A stretch of 64,000 nucleotides of DNA, taken from positions 4,057,793 through 4,121,792 of the forward strand of contig NZ_KB235914.1 in NCBI RefSeq assembly GCF_000332175.1, given 5' to 3'. A program made the position numbers and the translations under genes. Source of the stretch: Pseudanabaena sp. PCC 6802. Lineage in GTDB: Bacteria; Cyanobacteriota; Cyanobacteriia; Pseudanabaenales; Pseudanabaenaceae. Position 1 is the stretch's first letter, and each line of letters starts with the position of its first letter. Below are positions 9,650 to 18,967 of the stretch, piece by piece. The notes under the pieces were generated by a model. The model worked only from the letters and a program-made list of their open reading frames with translations. It was not told the DNA's origin and did no database searches.

Positions 9650-9684
9650 TACCTAAGGTTTAAGCAAGCGATATAGAAATTAAA

Positions 9685-11688
9685 TTAAGCCACTGCGGGG
9701 GATCGAGAGTCCATGACGATTTCGGCCATGGTGAAATCGCGTTTGATTTCCAGGCTATTGAGGTAAGCGATCGGATCTTCGGCATTGAACGTAGTGCCGT
9801 CAAATAGCTGAATGGGACCCCGGTTATATGTAATTTCAGACAGGCCGAGTTCTCTGGCCGCAGTGCTGAACGTACCGACGCGACAGGTTTTCTCCACTAC
9901 CTCTACCCAGTTACGCGGGAAAGGCGTGTCTCCCCATCGCGCCATTTGCGTCATGTGCCAGAGTTGCTCCGTACGGCTGGGGCGATTTACACCAGCACCA
10001 TAAAAGAGATGGTGGGCGTACTCTCGCATGGGCTGCTCCAAACTACATTCAGTACTATTGGGGTCGCCCAGTTGAATGTAATTAATGTTAGTACTTACAT
10101 ATTCTCGTTGCGACAAAATTTGCCTGATTTCTTGAGTATGGGCGGGATCCGTACAGTAAATGCAAGCTTCTAGCAAAGCTTTCACAAGGGCAATGTGAGT
10201 GTTGGGATAGGCATTGGCCCAGTCTTCCCGCACTCCCAAGACCTTGCCGGGATGGCCTTTCCAAATTTCCAGATCCGTGGCAACTGTAAATCCCACCCCT
10301 TCTATGGCTGCTCGCAGGTTCCAGGGTTCGCCGACACAGAAACCATCGATCGTGCCTGCTTTTAAATCCACCACCATCTGAGCTGGGGGGATCGACTTGA
10401 GCTTGACATCGCGATCCGGATCGATGCCACCCGCTGCTAACCAATAGCGCAAGAGCAGGTTATGCATGGAGGAAGGATGGACTACACCCATGCGATGTTG
10501 TTGTTCGGGAGAGCTGCGTAACATTGTCTTAAAGTCCGACAGCGTATAGATGCCTTGCTCGTAGAAGCGCCTGCAAAGGGTAATAGCATTACCGTTACGG
10601 GTCATGTTTAGAGCGCTGACGACAGGTATGCAACGACCATCATTACCACCGAGGGTTAACCAGAGGGGGAGCCCAGAAGGCATTTGTGCGGCATCTAAAT
10701 AGCCGCCACTAATACCATCGACGATACCGCGCCAACTAGTTTCGCGGACTAGCGTCACTTCATCTAAACCGTGTTTGGCAAACAAGCCCTTTTCTTTGGC
10801 GACGGCGAGCGGCGCGCAGGCCGTGAGCGGTACGAAACCGATGTCCAGGTTTACCTTCTCCAACCCGTGACGGGCAACAACCGCTACCTTCTTGGCTCTG
10901 AGTTTCTTAATGCGTTTTTGCTGGTTGAGGAAGTAAATAATTTCCGATCGCAAGCTGTAATAACTGGGATGGTTCACGACTTCCATGCGCTTGCGGGGGC
11001 GGGGAATATCCACCTCCAGAATTTGGCCGATTTTCGAACCTGGACCGTTGGTGAGCATGACAATGCGATCGGAGAGCAACACGGCTTCATCGACATCGTG
11101 GGTCACCATCACGGCAGTGGCGTGGGTTTCTTCGCAGATCTGCATCAGCTTTTCTTGCAAATTGCCTCTCGTCAGCGCATCTAGCGCCCCAAATGGCTCG
11201 TCCAGCAACAATAACTTGGGGCGTACGGCCAGGGCGCGGGCGATCGCCACCCGTTGTTTCATCCCGCCTGATAGCTGGCTGGGCGGTTTATTCACCGCAT
11301 GGGCCAGACCAACCATCTCAATGTGGTGCTGAATGATTTCGTTGCGCTCGGCTTTGGGGAGGTTGGGCATCACCTCATCGACAGCCAGGGCAATGTTTTC
11401 CCGCACGCTCAACCAGGGCAATAGAGAATAATTTTGGAAGACTACCATTTTATCCGGCCCTGGTTTTTTGACGATCTGACCTTCCAGGGTTACCTCGCCA
11501 TCGCTCGGCAAATCCAGACCCGCAATCATGTTGAGTAATGTTGACTTACCGCAACCAGAGTGACCGATCAAGGAGATAAACTCCCCCTTCTTAATCTGCA
11601 GGTCGATACCTGTCAGTGCGATGTATTCGCCGCCACCACCCAATGGAAAAACCTTATGAATGCTATCTGCAACTACGTAAACGCTCAT
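9685..11688 (-). CDS. cmpC: Bicarbonate ABC transporter CmpC: ATPase fused to a CmpA-like regulatory domain
   Basis: 667 residues. Residues 1-260 are an ABC ATPase (GHSGCGKST, LSGGMKQR, LLLLDEPFGALD, VMVTHD). Residues about 285-665 are a substrate-binding-protein-like domain related to CmpA and NrtA (VNLDIGFVPLTACAPLAVAKEKGLF, SIPPAQMVVDLKAGTIDGFCVGEPWNLR). This fusion is unique to the NrtC/CmpC type; in NrtC the C-terminal domain mediates regulation of transport. The C-terminal domain lacks a signal peptide and is therefore cytoplasmic. It lies 116 bp after cmpB and 35 bp before cmpD, all on the minus strand. Confidence 0.88.
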   Translation of the reverse strand: MSVYVVADSIHKVFPLGGGGEYIALTGIDLQIKKGEFISLIGHSGCGKSTLLNMIAGLDLPSDGEVTLEGQIVKKPGPDKMVVFQNYSLLPWLSVRENIALAVDEVMPNLPKAERNEIIQHHIEMVGLAHAVNKPPSQLSGGMKQRVAIARALAVRPKLLLLDEPFGALDALTRGNLQEKLMQICEETHATAVMVTHDVDEAVLLSDRIVMLTNGPGSKIGQILEVDIPRPRKRMEVVNHPSYYSLRSEIIYFLNQQKRIKKLRAKKVAVVARHGLEKVNLDIGFVPLTACAPLAVAKEKGLFAKHGLDEVTLVRETSWRGIVDGISGGYLDAAQMPSGLPLWLTLGGNDGRCIPVVSALNMTRNGNAITLCRRFYEQGIYTLSDFKTMLRSSPEQQHRMGVVHPSSMHNLLLRYWLAAGGIDPDRDVKLKSIPPAQMVVDLKAGTIDGFCVGEPWNLRAAIEGVGFTVATDLEIWKGHPGKVLGVREDWANAYPNTHIALVKALLEACIYCTDPAHTQEIRQILSQREYVSTNINYIQLGDPNSTECSLEQPMREYAHHLFYGAGVNRPSRTEQLWHMTQMARWGDTPFPRNWVEVVEKTCRVGTFSTAARELGLSEITYNRGPIQLFDGTTFNAEDPIAYLNSLEIKRDFTMAEIVMDSRSPAVA

Positions 11689-11804
11689 GGAAACTTCTTC
11701 CTCTCCTTCAGTTATCGGTTATTAGTTAGAAGATGCAGACTGGAACTCTTTCTCCTACCTTCCGCATCAGTTTGTGTTTGCCATTCGTTGCTTACCGGGG
11801 CAGG

Positions 11805-12632
11805 TTATCTTTGTTCTTCCGGTAGAATTTGCGTTTGCAACCAGGCCATGCAGCGATCGAGAATCAAGCCAATCGCACCAATATAAACTAAAGCCAGGAT
11901 AATGTCGCTGATATAGTTATTCTGATAGGCATCCCAGATAAAGAAGCCGATTCCCACAATCCCCGACATCACGATCTCTGCGGCGATAATTGCCAACCAG
12001 GCTAAGCCGATTGCAATTCTCAGACCGGTAAAGATGTAAGGCAGTGCGGAAGGGATGAGGATCTTGAAGAAGAATTTTCGGGGGCTGAGCTGTAAAACTT
12101 TTTTGACGTTGATGTAGTCTTGCGGTATTTGCTGCACGCCGACCGCCGTGTTAATCAAGATCGGCCAAACAGCCGTAATAAAGATGACAAAGAGAGCTGC
12201 TGGTTGGTTTTGCTGCAAAGCAGCTAGAGCGAGGGGAACCCAAGCTAAAGGAGGGACGGTTCGGAGAAATTGGAAAAGGGGATCTAAGGCTTTATTGGCA
12301 AATCGGCTTAACCCGATTAAAATGCCGACGCTAATCCCTACGATCGCCGCTAGCGAATATCCAATCAGCACCCGTTGCAAACTCGCTAATGACTGCCAAA
12401 AGAGACCGACATCGGTGCCGCCGCGATTAAAGAAAGGATAGAGCAAATAGATACGAGTGCGCTCGTCCGTCCAGAGAGAAGTGGGAGGTGGCAGCTTGAT
12501 CAGGCCAACCATTGAAAAGAACTGCCAGATAAGCAGAAATCCTAAAATTCCAATGATGGGAGGAAAAGCATTATTCCAGAATTTTGCGAGGGATTTATTC
12601 CTACTTCTAGAAGGAGTTAAAGTTGATGCCAT
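11805..12632 (-). CDS. cmpB: Bicarbonate ABC transporter permease CmpB
   Basis: A 275-residue permease with about six hydrophobic segments (IIGILGFLLIWQFFSMVGL, SLAAIVGISVGILIGL, ALFVIFITAVWPILIN, GLAWLAIIAAEIVM, ILALVYIGAIGLILDRCM). The cytoplasmic EAA-type loop is around the stretch ending FKILIPSALPYIFTGLRIAIGLAW. It belongs to the nitrate/bicarbonate/taurine permease family. It lies between cmpA (110 bp upstream) and cmpC (116 bp downstream). The cmpA-cmpB gap contains a 16-bp tandem duplication. CmpB versus NrtB is decided by operon context. Confidence 0.88.
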   Translation of the reverse strand: MASTLTPSRSRNKSLAKFWNNAFPPIIGILGFLLIWQFFSMVGLIKLPPPTSLWTDERTRIYLLYPFFNRGGTDVGLFWQSLASLQRVLIGYSLAAIVGISVGILIGLSRFANKALDPLFQFLRTVPPLAWVPLALAALQQNQPAALFVIFITAVWPILINTAVGVQQIPQDYINVKKVLQLSPRKFFFKILIPSALPYIFTGLRIAIGLAWLAIIAAEIVMSGIVGIGFFIWDAYQNNYISDIILALVYIGAIGLILDRCMAWLQTQILPEEQR

Positions 12633-12652
12633 GTTCTGAATGTTACCCTAAA

Positions 12653-12684
12653 TGTTGTGAATGTGCAGTGTTGTGAACGTGCAG
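12653..12684. repeat. 16-bp tandem duplication in the cmpA-cmpB gap
   Basis: Two adjacent copies of tgttgtgaaYgtgcag differ at one base. They lie between the end of cmpA and the start of cmpB. No function is evident; the site could affect mRNA processing, or it could be recent slippage. Confidence 0.7.
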
Positions 12685-12742
12685 TTCTAACGTGATGCAG
12701 ATAAGGTCTGAATCTCGCACTTAGCCTTGCTAGATTGCTAAA

Positions 12743-14116
12743 CTAAACTTTCTTGATGGCTAGACTATCGAGATAAGCCTTTGGATTTTCCGGATCGAAG
12801 ACCTTGCCATCGAAGAACTTTTCAACTCCACGAGAATCGTTAGTCGGGATATCGGCAGCAGGGATACCAGCTTCTTTAGCAGCTTCTTTCCAAATGTCCG
12901 AACGATTGACTTTGGCAATTAGTGCTTTGGCATTATTTTCTAAAGTGGACGGAGGCAAGAAGCCCCAACGCACGCTTTCCGTTAAGAACCAAAGATCGAG
13001 GCTCTTATAGGGATAAGAAACGCTGCCGCGAGGAGATTTCCAGTACATAGCAGCTTTTTGGAAGTCTTCAATCCCTGGTTGGTTATCGCCCATGATGTAC
13101 GTTCCCAATAACATAGGTTCGAGGATCTTCACGGGAACGTTATAGTATTTAGCATTAGAGAGAATTTGAGCCATTTCAGGGCGATTTTCTTTCTTGTCGC
13201 ACCATTGCTGGGCTTCCATAATACCCTTGAGCAACGCTTTAGTTGCCTTGGGATTTTTGTCTACCCAATCAGCTCTCATGGCAAAATATTCTTCCGGGTG
13301 AAAGGGCCAGATCTGAGCCGTCAAAGCTGCCATAAAACCGATACCTTCACCGACGATGCGAGCAGGCCAGGGGTCACCCGTGCTGAAGCCTTCCATCGTC
13401 CCCGTCTTCATATTGGCAACGGTTTGGGCTGCGGGTACGGTCAGCAGATTGACATCAGTATCGGGATTGATGCCGCCTGCTGCTAACCAATAGCGAAGCC
13501 AAAAGTCCTGGTTAACTTTAGGGAACGTGTAGGCAGCTCTGAAGGGTTTGCCAGCTTTTTTCAGCCCTGCAATATAGTCTTTCGCCTTGCTCATATCCAG
13601 GCTAATGCCCTTCCCTTCTTGACTTTTGGCGATCGCGATGCCATTACCTTGAGTGTTCAACATCGCCAGTACGTACATGGGAATTTTGGCATTGTTCTTG
13701 GTAATCAGCCCTTCCGAGATCAGGTAGGGCATGGGCATTTGCCACTGACCGCCATCGATCCCTCCTGCGACAGAACCAATTTCGACATTGTCCCTAGCCG
13801 AACCCCAGTTGGCTTGCTTGGAGACATCGACTTCTGTCATGCCGTACTTGGCAAAGAACCCCTTTTCTTTAGCGATAATTAGCGGTGCTGCTTCAAAAAT
13901 GGGAATAAACCCCAGCTTGGCACTCGTCGTTTCTGGTGTGGTTTCAGCGGTCAGGTTTGCAGTCGTTCCTGTAGATGGATTGCTGGAAGTACCTGATTTT
14001 GTCGACTCCGGAGGATTGCCCAAGCAGCCTTTGAGTAAGATAGAAGTCGCGGCTGTGGCTCCTGCCGTAAATAAAAACTTGCGTCTGGAATAGCTGGGAT
14101 CAAATAGGTTTCTCAT
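12743..14116 (-). CDS. cmpA: Bicarbonate-binding lipoprotein CmpA
   Basis: 457 residues. The signal region has a twin-arginine SRRKFL (residues 10-15) followed by a lipobox-like LLKGC (Cys31), then a Ser/Thr linker, suggesting a lipid-anchored periplasmic protein. The body matches CmpA of Synechocystis as I recall it far better than Nrt[44 protein letters not shown], and [19 protein letters not shown] followed by MEAQQW. The HPEE motif (residues 273-276) has Glu where nitrate-binding NrtA proteins have HPEK; that Lys contacts nitrate, so its loss argues against nitrate. It captures bicarbonate for CmpB/C/D in the carbon-concentrating mechanism. It is first in the operon and divergent from cmpR, with a 457-bp gap that should hold the low-CO2-responsive promoter. 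Confidence 0.88.
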   Translation of the reverse strand: MRNLFDPSYSRRKFLFTAGATAATSILLKGCLGNPPESTKSGTSSNPSTGTTANLTAETTPETTSAKLGFIPIFEAAPLIIAKEKGFFAKYGMTEVDVSKQANWGSARDNVEIGSVAGGIDGGQWQMPMPYLISEGLITKNNAKIPMYVLAMLNTQGNGIAIAKSQEGKGISLDMSKAKDYIAGLKKAGKPFRAAYTFPKVNQDFWLRYWLAAGGINPDTDVNLLTVPAAQTVANMKTGTMEGFSTGDPWPARIVGEGIGFMAALTAQIWPFHPEEYFAMRADWVDKNPKATKALLKGIMEAQQWCDKKENRPEMAQILSNAKYYNVPVKILEPMLLGTYIMGDNQPGIEDFQKAAMYWKSPRGSVSYPYKSLDLWFLTESVRWGFLPPSTLENNAKALIAKVNRSDIWKEAAKEAGIPAADIPTNDSRGVEKFFDGKVFDPENPKAYLDSLAIKKV

Positions 14117-14381
14117 AGAACTCCGGTCAATAAGCGCACTATAAATTGGGCATTCCAGAATGGAAAGACACGCAAAGTGCTTTCAAACTTAGATTGCGAG
14201 TATTATTACTACTGTTGAATAAAAACAACGAACTGGCTGGAGTGCTAGCCAACCCGCCACCAGACAAGACGGACTCGGTTCCTAGCCAGCACTTGCACGA
14301 ACCCATCAAGCACATACGTTGCAGGCATGCTATGAAGTGATGAGTCATACAACAAATTGCATAAGCAAATGTAGCTGACAG

Positions 14382-14480
14382 TTAAGGAATTTATTTAAGG
14401 TAGATGCTCAGATCTTGGGAGATCCGAGCATCGCTTGCTTGTTCCTTGTGTTAGCGAATATGCTTAAGACAACATTAAGA
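14382..14480. promoter_or_regulatory. cmpA-cmpR divergent regulatory region: direct repeats and a strong hairpin
   Basis: The 457-bp gap between the divergent cmpA and cmpR holds paired direct repeats. TTAAGG occurs at 14382 and 14395, and TTAAGA at 14464 and 14475 (11 bp apart). Between them, 14403-14432 is a near-perfect inverted repeat with arms GATGCTC/GAGCATC and GATC/GATC, one mismatch and a TGGG loop. CmpR belongs to the LysR family and is reported to bind TTA-N7/8-TAA; no perfect match was found, so these repeats are only candidate sites. Confidence 0.45.
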
Positions 14481-14530
14481 TAGTATTGCTAAATGAATAT
14501 AAATAAAAGTCAATATTGTGTATAATCTTC

Positions 14531-14546
14531 ATAGACTAATGTCTAT
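14531..14546. promoter_or_regulatory. Palindrome upstream of cmpR (possible autoregulatory operator)
   Basis: ATAGAC-TAAT-GTCTAT is a perfect 6-bp inverted repeat with a 4-bp centre, ending 27 bp before the cmpR TTG start. LysR-type regulators often bind such dyads next to their own gene. Its position fits autoregulation but could also be an AT-rich promoter element. Confidence 0.4.
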
Positions 14547-14573
14547 ACTATTGTCGCTTTACTAAAAAATCCC

Positions 14574-15491
14574 TTGAAGAACGCAACTCTTCACCAACTC
14601 AAAGTGTTTGAAGTAGCAGCCAGGCACGGCAGTTTTACTCGCGCTGCCGAGGAGTTATTTCTCACCCAGCCAACCGTTTCCATGCAAATTAAACAGTTGA
14701 CCAAAATCGTCGGACTGCCACTATTCGAGCAGGTGGGGAAGAAGCTCTATCTCACGGAAGCAGGCAAAGTTCTCTTTAACACTTGCCAGGATGTCTTCGA
14801 GCGGCTCTCTCAATTTGAGATGACGATCTCCGATATGAAAGGGTTAAAACAGGGTCGTCTTTCTCTAGCAGTAGTTACAACTGCCAAATATGTGGTACCA
14901 CGCCTCTTAGGGCCATTCTGCCAAGCCTATCCTGGCATAGATGTTTCCTTGAAAGTAGCCAACCACGATCGCTTGCTGGAACGACTAAACGATAATCAAG
15001 ACGATCTCTATATTCTCAGCCAGCTACCGCCAAATACCGATATCAGCGTCTATCCATTCTTAGAAAATCCCATGGTGGTAATTGCATCGCGCGAGCACCC
15101 GCTTGCCCAAGAACACAATATTCCACTAGAAAGGATGGCAGAAGAACCTATGATAATGCGCGAAGCAGGATCGGGCACGCGTCGATCTGTTCAAAAGATG
15201 TTTGACGAGCGCAAAATTCCCCTCAAGATCAAACTTGAGTTAGCCAGCAATGAAGCGATTAAACAAGCCGTTGCCGGTGGTTTGGGCATATCAGTACTGT
15301 CACGTCATACTCTCGCCTTAGAAGGTGCAATGGGCAAACTCACAATTTTAGACGTACAGGAATTTCCAATTAAAAGTCATTGGTATGTCATTCACTTAGC
15401 AGGAAGACAGTTGTCGGTAGTTGCTCGCACTTTTTTAGAGTATCTCCAAACCGATGGTAAGAAACTGGCAGATAAAGCGATCGAAAATTAA
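14574..15491 (+). CDS. cmpR: LysR-family transcriptional activator CmpR
   Basis: 305 residues. An N-terminal winged helix-turn-helix (LHQLKVFEVAARHGSFTRAA, FLTQPTVSMQIKQL) is followed by a LysR substrate-binding domain. Stretches such as LKQGRLSLAVVTTAKYVVPR, MREAGSGTRRSVQKMF, and SNEAIKQAVAGGLGISVLS followed by RHTLALEG match CmpR/RbcR-type regulators closely. CmpR activates cmpABCD under low CO2, using 2-phosphoglycolate or ribulose bisphosphate as co-effector. It is divergent from cmpA, as in Synechococcus elongatus. The start is a TTG: an in-frame stop (TAG at 14532) lies upstream, no ATG or GTG intervenes, and the conserved helix-turn-helix begins six residues in. Confidence 0.87.
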   Translation: MKNATLHQLKVFEVAARHGSFTRAAEELFLTQPTVSMQIKQLTKIVGLPLFEQVGKKLYLTEAGKVLFNTCQDVFERLSQFEMTISDMKGLKQGRLSLAVVTTAKYVVPRLLGPFCQAYPGIDVSLKVANHDRLLERLNDNQDDLYILSQLPPNTDISVYPFLENPMVVIASREHPLAQEHNIPLERMAEEPMIMREAGSGTRRSVQKMFDERKIPLKIKLELASNEAIKQAVAGGLGISVLSRHTLALEGAMGKLTILDVQEFPIKSHWYVIHLAGRQLSVVARTFLEYLQTDGKKLADKAIEN

Positions 15492-15622
15492 CAGCATATC
15501 TATATAGCTAACCATTTCTGATGGCTATATAACGTAAGTTAATGTATTTTTTGCCATCTATAAGATATAATGCCACCGTTAGTTTTAGCTCGTGTATTGC
15601 CCCCTGTACTCTGAGCCACTAG

Positions 15623-15725
15623 TGTTGCAAATCATAAATTTTGCAACATGGGGGAATGGTGGCAGAGCCCCCAGAAGGGGATTTCACCCCCTCCACCCCC
15701 TCCAAAACTTTTGTTTTGGTGTACT
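15623..15725. repeat. Palindrome-rich intergenic repeat between cmpR and ftn2
   Basis: Three nested inverted repeats lie in about 100 bp: GTTGCAAA/TTTTGCAAC, a GGGGG...CCCCC arm pair around tggcaga, and CCAAAAC/GTTTTGG. The GC-rich core resembles the interior of the MITE-like copies elsewhere in the window, though the ends differ. It may serve as the cmpR terminator. No gene is present in 15492-15756. Confidence 0.5.
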
Positions 15726-15756
15726 AGTCTATAGTCATTATTTCTGTAGGAAGTAA

Positions 15757-17913
15757 ATGGTGCAAATTGCTCTAGACTTTTACCGCATATTAGGACTACC
15801 ACCACAGGCTAACCTGGAGCAAGTTCATCATGCTTATCGCGATCGCTCGCTGTCTCTACCGCGCCGAGAATATTCAGATACGGCGATCGCAGCACGGCGA
15901 CGCATAATTGACAAAGCCTACGAGATCCTGAGCGACCCTATCTATCATCAGGCCACCGATCTGGAACTGCAATCGCCCGAACTGCGATCGACAGAATCAG
16001 GATCCAACTCACCTCAAGAAGCGCAATTAGAATCGCAGGTTCAAGAGCCGGTAGAGATCCCTCAAACTATTGAAGTAAGCGATCGAGACCTGGTCGGTGT
16101 TTTGTTACTGTTACACGAATTGGGCGAATACGAGCAGGTTATAGATATTAACAACTCGTACTCCATCTCCAAGCAGATTGCTTCGACACTACAGCGATTA
16201 GATAGCGATCGGGATATCATTTTGACCGTTGCCCTATCGCACTTGGAAATTGGGCGCGATCTTTGGAAACAAAGAAAGTACGATGATGCCGCACGGGAGT
16301 TAGAGAGCAGCTATGAAATGCTTCTGAGTGAAGGTCTATTTCTGAGTATTCGCAGTGAGATTCAAGCCGATCTATTTAAACTCAGACCCTACCGCATTCT
16401 AGAGCTACTTTCGACATCTGAAGAACTCTCACCGACTCGCAAGCAAGGCTTAACGCTCCTGCACGAAATGCTGGAAGAGCGACGAGGCATAGATGGAACC
16501 GGCAATGATTACTCCGGTCTAGACATTGATGGGTTCCTGCGCTTCATCCAGCAATTACGCGGATATATGACCACAACCGAACAGCAAGCAATATTTGAAG
16601 ACGAAGCGCGTCGTCCTTCTGCTGTGGCAAGTTACTTAGCTGTTTACGCCCTGATTGCCAAGGGGTTCTCGCAAAAACAACCTGCTTTAATTCGACGTGC
16701 TAAGGGGTTACTAGTAAAGCTTAGCGGTAGGCAAGATATCCATTTAGAGCAGGCAGTTTGCGCCCTTTTGCTCGGTCAAGCTGAAGAAGCTAGCAAAACA
16801 CTGGAGCAAAGTGGGGAAAGAGAAAAGCTAGATTTTATTCGCGATCGCTCTAAGGGCGAGCCAGATCTATTGCCCGGCCTGTGCCTATACTGTCAAACCT
16901 GGCTCCAGGAAGAAGTCTTTCCCCATTTCCGCGATTTGCACGATCGCGCCGCCAACTTAAAAGCATACTTCGCTGACGATTTAGTGCAAGAGTACCTGGA
17001 GGAGTTATCCAGTGCCAATAGTGCAGTTGGCTCAGAATGGACTGCGGCAGCATTGCCACGCAGAAAACTACCGCTAACCTCATCAAATGAGCTCGTTCAT
17101 CAGAGTTACGACAGTTATCTCAATGCATCCGAGCAACAGACATCAGATTCTCTACCCGAAACAACTACTTACTCTGGTCGGGTTCCCGTGCTAGATCGAC
17201 CTGCAAGCATAGAAGAAAATAATGTTGTTGCTGAGTATTTGTCGCCACCTGCCTATAGAGAAAAATCGCATACCAAGCACAAAGAACGCAAGAAAGTTGT
17301 CGATCGCAAACCGAGATCCAGACCAAAGCCACAGATAAGCCGGGTGCTCATCCTCCTATTTGCTGCAATTGCTTTTTTGGCCGGGGGTGCATCGTTGTTA
17401 GTTTGGGGATGGCGATATCTCATCAGTCCAGCGAAGCAAGAAGCCTCAACCAAAATAGAACAACCAGTAGCCGTGTTGCTGGATCCCAAGAAATTAGAGA
17501 CAAATAGCGTAGCAGCGCTGCCGGGGTCGCTAAGTCAAGAAGCTGCTACTAAACTGGTGCAAGCATGGCAGGTGGCCAAGTCAAAAGCGCTTGGCAGCAG
17601 TCACGATATCGCACTACTAGACAATATCCTTACCAATCCTGCCCTGTCTGATTGGCGATCGCGTGCTAAATCTCTCAAAGCAAATAACGCTTATTTGCAG
17701 TACATTCCCAAGTCACTGGAAATTAAAAAAGTTGTCCGTAAAGGAGATAATAAGGCAATTGCGATCGCGCAGGTGGGAGAAACCAGAAACTACTTTAGCA
17801 ATGGCAATCTGGATCCTAGCTCATCCAAGACTGACACGAGCTATGAAGTGGAATACGTGCTTGTGAAAGTGGCAGATAAATGGCTAATTGCAGATATGGT
17901 AGTGGCGGAATAA
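15757..17913 (+). CDS. ftn2: Cell division protein Ftn2/ZipN (ARC6 homologue)
   Basis: 718 residues. An N-terminal J-like domain (LDFYRILGLPPQANLEQVHHAY) lacks the HPD tripeptide, as usual in this family. A helical TPR-like region spans about 110-420, a basic linker follows, and a single transmembrane helix lies at about 530-550 (VLILLFAAIAFLAGGASLLVWGW). The C-terminal IMS/DUF4101 domain runs from about 590 (LVQAWQVAKSKAL, YEVEYVLVKVADKWLIADMV). ZipN/Ftn2 links FtsZ to the membrane and recruits divisome proteins in cyanobacteria; ARC6 does so in plastids. lpxD follows 13 bp later, so the two are probably co-transcribed. Confidence 0.93.
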   Translation: MVQIALDFYRILGLPPQANLEQVHHAYRDRSLSLPRREYSDTAIAARRRIIDKAYEILSDPIYHQATDLELQSPELRSTESGSNSPQEAQLESQVQEPVEIPQTIEVSDRDLVGVLLLLHELGEYEQVIDINNSYSISKQIASTLQRLDSDRDIILTVALSHLEIGRDLWKQRKYDDAARELESSYEMLLSEGLFLSIRSEIQADLFKLRPYRILELLSTSEELSPTRKQGLTLLHEMLEERRGIDGTGNDYSGLDIDGFLRFIQQLRGYMTTTEQQAIFEDEARRPSAVASYLAVYALIAKGFSQKQPALIRRAKGLLVKLSGRQDIHLEQAVCALLLGQAEEASKTLEQSGEREKLDFIRDRSKGEPDLLPGLCLYCQTWLQEEVFPHFRDLHDRAANLKAYFADDLVQEYLEELSSANSAVGSEWTAAALPRRKLPLTSSNELVHQSYDSYLNASEQQTSDSLPETTTYSGRVPVLDRPASIEENNVVAEYLSPPAYREKSHTKHKERKKVVDRKPRSRPKPQISRVLILLFAAIAFLAGGASLLVWGWRYLISPAKQEASTKIEQPVAVLLDPKKLETNSVAALPGSLSQEAATKLVQAWQVAKSKALGSSHDIALLDNILTNPALSDWRSRAKSLKANNAYLQYIPKSLEIKKVVRKGDNKAIAIAQVGETRNYFSNGNLDPSSSKTDTSYEVEYVLVKVADKWLIADMVVAE

Positions 17914-17926
17914 CAATCTAAGCGAA

Positions 17927-18967
17927 ATGAAATTTAGCGATCTATTGCAAAAACTGGGTATCGACCCAACAGACCCCAGCGTGTCTTTTGAATATGGCGA
18001 TCCGGAGATTTCTGGTGTGGCAAATCTTAAGGAAGCAGGCTCCTGCGACCTCAGCTTCATGGAAAGCAGTCGCTTCTTTTCCCAATTAGGCGAAACTAAA
18101 GCTGGGGCGCTTCTGATCGTTCAAGATGCGGAAGTAATTGCGCTAGTCAGGTCAAAGAGAATTCCCTACGTAGCTTTACCGCAGCCCAGACTAATGTTCG
18201 CACAGGCCGTTGCTATTTTTTACCAGCCCATTCATCCCCAACCAGGGATTCACCCCAGTGCCGCGATCGCCGATGACGTGCAGCTAGGCGAAGATGTGTA
18301 TATTGGGCCGCATGTCGCGATCGCTTCCGGTACTAAAATCGGCGATCGCGCGATTATTTACCCCAATGTCACGATTTATCACGGTGTCACGATTGGCGAT
18401 CGCACCGTACTGCACGCCAACTGCGTAATTCACGAACGCAGCGCGATTGGCAACGATTGCACGATCCACAGCGGTGCTGTCATTGGTGCCGAAGGGTTTG
18501 GTTTTGTTCCGCATACTGACGGTACTTGGGTCAAGATGCACCAGGCAGGGCGTACGGTTCTGGAAGATAATGTCGAAGTGGGTTGCAATGCCGCGATCGA
18601 TCGCGGCTCGGTAGGCGATACCAGAATCGGGCGCGGTACTAAAATCGATAATCTGGTGCAGATCGGACACGGCTGCCGCACTGCGGAAAACTGCCTCATG
18701 GCAGGTCAAGCAGGTATGGCGGGCGGAGCAGAACTAGGTAAAAACGTGATTCTGGCGGGACAAGTTGGCGTTGCCAACCATGTCAAAATCGGCGATCGCG
18801 TCGTCGCTGCCGCTCAAACTGGCATTGCCCAAGATATTGAAGCAGGATCTCAGGTAATTGGAGCGCCTGCCATTCCGGTCAAAACATTCCTGAAAGCATC
18901 AACACTATTTCGAAGATTGCCAGAGATCTATAAAACGATCAAAGAAATCCAGAAGAAGTTGGGATAG
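17927..18967 (+). CDS. lpxD: UDP-3-O-acylglucosamine N-acyltransferase LpxD
   Basis: 346 residues, the standard length. An N-terminal uridine-binding domain (residues 1-100, SGVANLKEAGSCDLSFME) is followed by a left-handed beta-helix of hexapeptide repeats (VYIGPHVAIASGTKIGD and so on) and a C-terminal helix. It contains the LpxD landmark GAVIGAEGFGF and the RIGRGTKIDNLVQIGHGCR stretch with the catalytic His. It transfers an acyl chain in lipid A biosynthesis in the cytoplasm. It follows ftn2 by 13 bp. Confidence 0.94.
   Translation: MKFSDLLQKLGIDPTDPSVSFEYGDPEISGVANLKEAGSCDLSFMESSRFFSQLGETKAGALLIVQDAEVIALVRSKRIPYVALPQPRLMFAQAVAIFYQPIHPQPGIHPSAAIADDVQLGEDVYIGPHVAIASGTKIGDRAIIYPNVTIYHGVTIGDRTVLHANCVIHERSAIGNDCTIHSGAVIGAEGFGFVPHTDGTWVKMHQAGRTVLEDNVEVGCNAAIDRGSVGDTRIGRGTKIDNLVQIGHGCRTAENCLMAGQAGMAGGAELGKNVILAGQVGVANHVKIGDRVVAAAQTGIAQDIEAGSQVIGAPAIPVKTFLKASTLFRRLPEIYKTIKEIQKKLG

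Noticed and set aside
8777..14116. Nitrate transporter nrtABCD
   Set aside because: The binding protein sequence, its HPEE motif and the adjacent CmpR-type regulator fit bicarbonate transport; no nitrate or nitrite reductase gene is near.
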